A program made the translations under genes and the position numbers. A stretch of DNA of 64,000 nucleotides, taken from positions 7,947,001 to 8,011,000 of the forward strand of contig JAYKKT010000059.1 of the NCBI GenBank assembly GCA_036023115.1, given 5' to 3'. The number at the start of each line of letters is the position of its first letter. Positions within the stretch are counted from its first letter, which is position 1. A model generated the notes under the pieces. It made no database searches and was not told where the DNA came from. It was given only the letters and a program-made list of their open reading frames with translations. Shown here one piece after another: positions 59,001-64,000 of the stretch. This stretch comes from Brasenia schreberi. Taxonomy: Eukaryota; Streptophyta; Magnoliopsida; Nymphaeales; Cabombaceae.

Positions 59001-62000
59001 ATTAACTTTAAAGAAGTCTGTCGTTCCTTCATGAGTCCTCACACATGTTTTTGCACCATCATACATGTCTCTTATAAGGTTAATATATGTCAATGGGATA
59101 CCTTTTTTTCCAAAGTTCTCCAAAGAACCTCCCTCGGTACCCTATCATAAGCTTTTTTTAGATCAATAAATATCATGTGAAGGTCTTTCTTTTTTGCTCT
59201 AAAATGTTCCATAAGACGTCTCAAAAGGTGAATCGCTTCAATAGTAGATCTGCCTGGCATGAATCCAAATTGGTTCTCTGTTGTACTTGATACTTGTTTT
59301 AACCTACGTTCGATAATTCTTTCTCATAATTTCATAGTATGACTCATTAACTTGATACCTCGATAATTCGCACAATTTTGAATGTCTCCCTTGTTCTTAT
59401 ATATGGGTATAAGTTTGTACTTGCTCTCCATTCCTCGGGCATCTTTTGGTTTTTCCATATTTCATTAAATAGTCTTGTGAGCCAAGTGATTCCTATTTCT
59501 CCTAGTATTTTCCAAACTTCTATAGGAATATTATCTGGTCCTACCGATTTACCACCCTTCATATGTTTAAGAGCCTCTTTGACTTCATTCTTTTGAATAC
59601 ATCGGTAGAAATTATGGTTTATATATTTTTCTGACTTGGCTAAATCTCCTAAACTAATACTAACATCTTTATTTTCATTAAAAAGATTATAAAAATAGTT
59701 TTTTCATCTATTTCTTATATCATCATTTGCCACTAGAATTTTTTCATCCTCGTCTTTTATGCATCTAACAAATTAAGATCTTTAGTTTTCTTATCTCTAG
59801 CACTAGCTATCCTAAAAATATCTCTTTCACCCTCTTTTGAGTTGAGTTGTTTATATAAGTCCTCCCAAATCTTAGCTTTTGCTTCACTAACGGCCTTTTT
59901 CGCTTCCTTCTTTGCTTTCTTATAAGCTTCTAAAGTTTCACTAGTTTTCTTAACACAATGTAATTTTTAACATGCCCTCTTTGCCTTGATTTTATTTTGT
60001 ACTACTTCACTCCACCACCAAGCTTCTTTTTGTGCCGGTACACCTCCCTTAGATACCCCTAACACATCTTTCACCACTTTCCTAATATGTATAGCCATAT
60101 TGTTCCACATATCACAGGGTGTGCCAACATAGTTCCAAACATCTCCTTGAAGGACTTTCTGTTTAAATATATCTTCTTTCTCGCTTTTGAGGTTCCACCA
60201 TTTAGTCCGAATAGGTCGATGCACTCTTTTCTTCTTTGTCCATTTTTTTATTTGTAAATCCATAACTAAAAGTCGATGTTGGGTAGTTAAGCTTTCTCCT
60301 GGAATTACCTTACAATCTTTACAACACGCTCTATCTTTTTTCCTACAAATAAAGTAATCAATTTATGTTGTGATAAGCCACTCTTATAAGTAATTAAATG
60401 TTCATCTCGTTTTTTGAAGATTGTATTGACTATAAAGAGATCAAATGCCATAGCAAAATTTAAAATCTCCCTACCTTCCTCGTTTATATCCCCAAAACCA
60501 AAGTTTCCATGAATCCCTTGATATCCTAATGCCTCGACATGTCCATTTAAATCTCCTTCTAAACAAATCATCTCCCTTTGTGGAATCTTTTGAAACACCT
60601 TATCTAACTCTTCCCAAAAAGCTGTCTTTATACTATCTTCTAGTCCTACTTGGGGTGCGTAAGCACAAACTATATTCAAAACCTCTGCTCCTAACACTAA
60701 TTTCAACGTCATGATACGGTCACCATATCGTTGTATGTCTACTACACTCTCCTTTAAATCTTTATTTATGATAATACCAACTCTGTTTCGAGCCTTTTCT
60801 TTACTGGAGTATCATAATTCAAAACCTCTACTACAAACATCTTTTGTACATGTTGATGATTAACTGCCCAACACTCATAACCATAAAACATGACAGGCCT
60901 AATTGTTGCTCTATAATATTTACCTTTTAACTTTAATGGTATCTTCTTATCACAAAGAATACCTGATGCTCCTCTCCATTTTAACCAACCAGCATTAATT
61001 ATATGCGTAACATCTCCATCAATTCTTCCATCACTCTGAAAAATTGACCCCAGGTATTTAAAAGTTTCCTTTTGGTAGAGAAAATACATAATATATGGAA
61101 TGCAAGTTCAAGATCTCAACTAGAGCATATGATACAAAGTTAAAATTGATGCACATTACAGCCCCAAGAAAGACAGTCTTACATGTCTAGAGTCGGAGGA
61201 ATTATGGAGATGACACATCTAGAATTAACGTGGACTGGCTAAAATGGATGTATACAACAAAAAGATGAAAGGTAAATACTATAAGACAGTTGTACAACCA
61301 ACATTACTCTATGTTGCCAAGTATTGGGTCATCAACTATCAACACTGTGTAGAGGATGTTCAGGTGAGCATGTGGCCACATGTGAAAAATTGGATTCATA
61401 AATGAGGTTATTAAGGAAAGTGGATGAGACGTCATTGGAAGATAAAAGGAGAGGGATGTGCTTAATTTCGACATTTAGAAAGGCAGACACATGAAGGTCT
61501 AGTGAGGAGTATGAGACTTTGGACAGTGAACACCTTTAGAAGAGGGAGAGGAATGCCTCTAAAGTGTTGGAAGGAAACAATAAAACATGATCTTGCTTTT
61601 CTGAATTAAATACTAGCATAATACAGGACCTTGCTCAATGGCGACTTAGAATCCATGTAACCAACTCCACTTAGTGCGGAAAAAGGCCTTGTTTGGTAAC
61701 ACATTATTTGATTCATGACTCATTTCTAAATCCCTTAATTATGCTTATCATTTTCTAAGTATTTTAGTATTTATATCCTGAACTAAGAATATAACTAGTT
61801 GTAGCTGGCTGGCGTTCTTTTGAACTGAATGCAGAAAGCAAGGAATCAGTTTTGCTAAAATTTTGATTTCCATGCTTTTTATCAGCTCAAGGGAGCCGCA
61901 TGCATGGTCCAAGATTATGGTTGATGACAAATGATAATCACAACTTATGCTAGTAATGTAGGGATACTTTATCTGCATAACCAATATGTCTGATGATTCA

Positions 62001-63206
62001 AATTAAATTTATTTTGCACTGCCTAGGTACAGTGTTTTTCAGAGTGATAGGAAAATTGATTGAGATGTTACGATTGAAATATAAATATTGTAGAGCAGCA
62101 ATTACACCCACTATGCTATATGGTTCTGAATATTGAGCAATTAATCTTCAACATGTACAAAAGATATCCGCTGCATAAATGAAGATGATGAGATGGATGT
62201 GTAGTCACACAATGAAAGGGTACATATAATGAGGTTACTAGAAACAAATTAGGAGTAGCACTAATACATGATAAAATGAGGAAAAATCGTTTAAGATGGT
62301 TTGAACATATAGAAAGGCGATCAAATGAAGTTGCGGTAAGGTGTGAGAAACTAGATAGTGAAAATGTTAAAAGAGGAAGAGGAATACCACAAAAGTATTG
62401 GAAGGAAACAATAAAGAATGATTTAGCTTATGTTGAGTTAATTGTTAGCATGACACATAGCTCTATGAAAACAAAAAATCCAAGTAGCCGACCCCATCTA
62501 GGATGGGAAAAAGGCTTAGTTGTTATTGTACTACTGGCAAAATATGGATTAGTTGGAGAACTCATTTAAAGGGTGCTAATTGGAATTGAAGAGTTGAAAG
62601 CTGGATTCCTATACTTAGGGAGGAAGATAGTTCTTCTTTTCCTTTTTAGCTTTTAATGACACGCTAGTGTGCTCAATACCTTTTCTGTAGCTTCAATTTT
62701 TGCATATGAAAAAATGTTTCTTTTTTTTTCTGTTTAGAAGTCTGCCTATTTTCTTATCTTCACAGAAATGTGCATCTACTAGTTATAGTTGATTCTACGT
62801 ATGGATTTATAATGTGACTGTCTATTAATCTGTTTCAATATCTTTGAAGTTTTCATCACTTTATGTCATGAGTTTTCATGCCGTAAGTCCAGAAGTATGT
62901 TATGTATTTATTCTCTTTCCATCTTAAAATACTTGGGTGTTGTTATTTCCATTCACTTCATTCAGCTGTTCTTCTATTATCAGATTCACTTTTCATCTAT
63001 GTTGGTTTGGTTCTGCATTTTTTTCTTTGTAATTCTGTCTATGATCGTGTAGCACTTAATGTTTCACTTTTATTTGTCAAAGGTGCTTTGTTATTTTTTG
63101 CGTTGCTGGGGATTTCTGGATGCTTTATAACCTGTTATGATCGACGTGTACGCAATGACCTTGCCCAACCTTGTCGAGAACTATGCCTCTGTTGCTGCCA
63201 TCCTGG
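52948..63206 (+). CDS. RING-CH (RINGv) E3 ubiquitin ligase, membrane-associated (exons 1-5, 3' end outside window)
   Basis: RING-CH (MARCH-type) proteins transfer ubiquitin from an E2 to targets, usually at membranes. Exons 52948-53098, 54127-54212, 56178-56324, 57249-57357 and 63083-63206 have GT/AG borders and keep one frame over 205 codons. The C4HC3 ligands are C43, C46, C58, C60, H68, C71, C87 and C90 ([34 protein letters not shown]). Membrane segments follow: [20 protein letters not shown] (exon 3/4 junction) and [19 protein letters not shown]. The exon 5 product ends [17 protein letters not shown], and the cysteine-rich continuation and last membrane segments typical of this plant family lie beyond 63206. 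The start ATG at 52948 follows a GA-rich leader. No disabling change seen. Introns 2 and 4 carry RTE insertions. Confidence 0.92.
54127..54212 (+). CDS. RING-CH gene exon 2
   Basis: Acceptor CACTTTCAG, donor AGG|GTATTT. It encodes [20 protein letters not shown] and LDHWRAVR, the middle of the RING-CH finger, including the H and two cysteine pairs. Too short to appear as a long open frame. Confidence 0.92.
55402..55447 (-). mobile_element. 46-bp RTE 3'-end insertion in RING-CH intron 2
   Basis: A 19-bp duplication CACAGGGTCATAYCTGTAC (55383-55401 and 55448-55466, one mismatch) flanks a 46-bp RTE terminus with tail (AACAACAACAACTAAGCC, then ACTAGATGGGGTCGGCTAA). Confidence 0.94.
56178..56324 (+). 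CDS. RING-CH gene exon 3
   Basis: Acceptor CTGCTGCAG, donor CTT|GTAAGT. It encodes [20 protein letters not shown], then [20 protein letters not shown] and LTVQL: the last zinc ligands and the start of the first membrane segment. Confidence 0.92.
57249..57357 (+). CDS. RING-CH gene exon 4
   Basis: Acceptor TTTGCATAG, donor GCG|GTAATC. It encodes [20 protein letters not shown], then [16 protein letters not shown]: the rest of the membrane segment and the conserved loop. Confidence 0.92.
57585..57705 (+). mobile_element. RTE LINE copy 1 in RING-CH intron 4, left part
   Basis: Plus-strand frame [20 protein letters not shown], then [20 protein letters not shown]: the RT active-site region with YVDD in place of the usual FADD. 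The element is interrupted at about 57706 by minus-strand RTE sequence and resumes near 61085. Confidence 0.75.
57711..58098 (-). mobile_element. RTE LINE copy 2 in RING-CH intron 4, 3' part
   Basis: Minus strand 3' end with a CAACTAC-type tail. The frame 58087-57773 reads [20 protein letters not shown] and [20 protein letters not shown]. It is interrupted at 58098 by copy 3 and continues at 60833-61076. Confidence 0.88.
58099..60832 (-). mobile_element. RTE LINE copy 3, inserted into copy 2
   Basis: A perfect 19-bp duplication ACAAACATCTTTTGTACAT (58080-58098 and 60833-60851) flanks this 5'-truncated 2.7-kb copy. It is the best-preserved RTE in the window, with endonuclease and RT frames largely readable. 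Confidence 0.94.
58127..60712 (-). pseudogene. endonuclease-RT pseudogene of RTE copy 3
   Basis: Minus-strand pieces in order: endonuclease 60712-60305 ([39 protein letters not shown]). Linker 60263-59967. RT entry 59562-59347 ([20 protein letters not shown]). RT palm 59123-58692 ([40 protein letters not shown]). C-terminal region 58726-58127 ([24 protein letters not shown], [40 protein letters not shown]). The RT catalytic motif reads FADN instead of FADD. Stops and frameshifts separate the pieces, so it is inactive. Confidence 0.88.
60833..61076 (-). mobile_element. RTE LINE copy 2, 5' part
   Basis: Continuation of copy 2 after the nested insertion. The minus-strand frame 61089-60833 reads [20 protein letters not shown] and [16 protein letters not shown], which joins with [14 protein letters not shown] at 58087 across the duplicated target. 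Confidence 0.88.
61085..61697 (+). mobile_element. RTE LINE copy 1 in RING-CH intron 4, right part
   Basis: Plus strand YMECKF near 61097 continues the RT region of 57585-57705. It runs through [13 protein letters not shown] and a diverged 3' end (CTTAGAATCCATGTAACCAA, GGAAAAAGGCCTTG). About a dozen codons seem lost at the junction and no target duplication is visible. Confidence 0.7.
62033..62535 (+). mobile_element. RTE LINE 3' fragment
   Basis: Plus strand: [16 protein letters not shown] start, [15 protein letters not shown] near 62090, then an open frame 62276-62569 reading [39 protein letters not shown]. The 3' end GCTTAGTTGTTATTG is at about 62513-62527. It is a 5'-truncated copy in intron 4 of the RING-CH gene. 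Confidence 0.82.
63083..63206 (+). CDS. RING-CH gene exon 5
   Basis: Acceptor TGTCAAAG, donor CCTGG|GTAATA. It encodes [19 protein letters not shown] and [19 protein letters not shown]. The phase at the 3' end requires a further exon starting with the last base of a glycine codon. Confidence 0.9.
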
Positions 63207-63754
63207 GTAATATCATACTTTCATTCAGTTCTTCTATTGCTTCCTTTCAATAATGTTCTCTTGGTTTGTAGAATAGAAATCTGTCAGGTTTGCTTTGGAC
63301 TTATCTCTTGACTCAGCCAGATGAATGTGTTGATTTGAGGGTTGACCTTCTAGCGGTCTCTGAACAAATTGTTTGTATTGTTTACAGTATAGATGAGATT
63401 ACCCACTTGATTTGACTCGATGAGTTATGAAAATTGGTTGGACTGGATGAAACTGGTTTCCCATAAACTGGTGAACAGAGAAGGTGGGTTGGCTTATGTA
63501 GAGATTTTAACAAAGGGAGGAATGGTATGTTTGGTCTTCAGTGAGGTTTCAAGTACAGGAAAGTGATTCCAGGATAGGATACTTTTTCATTCTAGTCACC
63601 TAGTCACGTAGGCTAAGTCTAGGCTTTCCAATATGCTGTACAACAGAGTAGCCTTCAGTATCATTTAGACTAGAACATTGTGCTATAGTTGATACTAGAA
63701 AGTTGCTAGAATTCTTTTTAAACTTCTTTATTCAAATTAATGTAGGCTGCTGAA

Positions 63755-64000
63755 ATGGAGTGGTGCGTTAGATGTTCTGTTTTACAAATAGACACATGGA
63801 AATTAAAAGGAAAATATCATGCCTGCCAATGCTTCTTGTTGCTGAGTCTCAACGCGTGTATATAGAAGATTGCAGGTGGAAGAAGTTAAGATGTTGAGCT
63901 GAATTTGTACTTGAACATAGTATTGAAAAATTGGATCCATACTGAGGTTGTTAGACAAAGAGTCGATATGACACTAATAAAAAATAAATTGAGAGGGACA
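63755..64000 (+). mobile_element. RTE LINE relic running off the right edge
   Basis: Near 63800 an LKGKYHACQCF-like stretch and near 63930-63995 WIHTEVVRQRVDMTLIKNKL follow the RTE C-terminal consensus ([27 protein letters not shown]). It lies in the next intron of the RING-CH gene and is diverged. Confidence 0.6.

Noticed and set aside
60529..60714. Plus-strand frame over RTE endonuclease (also 23953-24144)
   Set aside because: Same antisense frame in two RTE copies; it mirrors the conserved endonuclease codons, not a gene.
1..64000. CRISPR arrays, operons, bacterial signals
   Set aside because: None seen; the window has spliced plant genes and plant transposons throughout.

Overview
The window is plant nuclear DNA, almost certainly from a flowering plant. 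It carries two spliced genes of plant families: a group IVa cyclic-nucleotide-gated channel like CNGC19/20 on the minus strand, and a RING-CH (RINGv) E3 ligase with membrane segments on the plus strand. Everything else is transposon debris: Ty1/copia LTR elements, RTE-like and L1-like LINEs, a hAT element, a Mutator-like transposase relic and plant-mobile-domain (PMD) relics. The species cannot be named from this sequence.

Layout. Positions 1-9850 are nested copia elements: element A (+) is split by element B (-, 1381-7490, 5-bp target duplication AACTC), which is itself split by a hAT element (5142-6357, 8-bp duplication GTAGTAAC). A 3' fragment of a further LTR element follows. Positions 10556-17439 are copia element D (-), containing a shorter copia element E (+, 12425-14852) and a 74-bp RTE tail insertion. 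Positions 18158-31388 hold four coding exons of the channel gene (minus strand), and a probable non-coding first exon lies near 33.5-33.7 kb. Its introns are filled with L1, RTE and copia relics. The exons cover the N-terminus to S3. Exons for S4-S6, the pore and the nucleotide-binding domain were not found in the 18 kb to the left, so the gene either continues outside the window or has been cut by the copia insertions.

Positions 34-52.5 kb have no host gene that I recognise. They hold three PMD relics (two in inverted orientation around a Mutator-like transposase relic), two L1-like relics, a fold-back sequence near 37.1 kb, a nearly perfect 204-bp palindrome inside the second L1, a perfect 149-bp tandem duplication, a long TA microsatellite and two tRNA-related, SINE-like stretches.

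Positions 52948-63206 hold five exons of the RING-CH gene, with consistent phases and GT/AG borders; its last exons lie beyond the window. Its fourth intron (5.7 kb) contains RTE copies nested three deep. The last 200 bp begin another RTE copy.

The most unusual observations are: a 39-nt piece matching the 3' half of tRNA-His including a CCA end, in the leader of copia element B and flanked by an 8-bp direct repeat; a set of tiny RTE insertions (46, 46 and 74 bp) with clean 16-19-bp target duplications; the 204-bp palindrome in an otherwise decayed L1; and a 99-bp channel exon recoverable only by splice logic.
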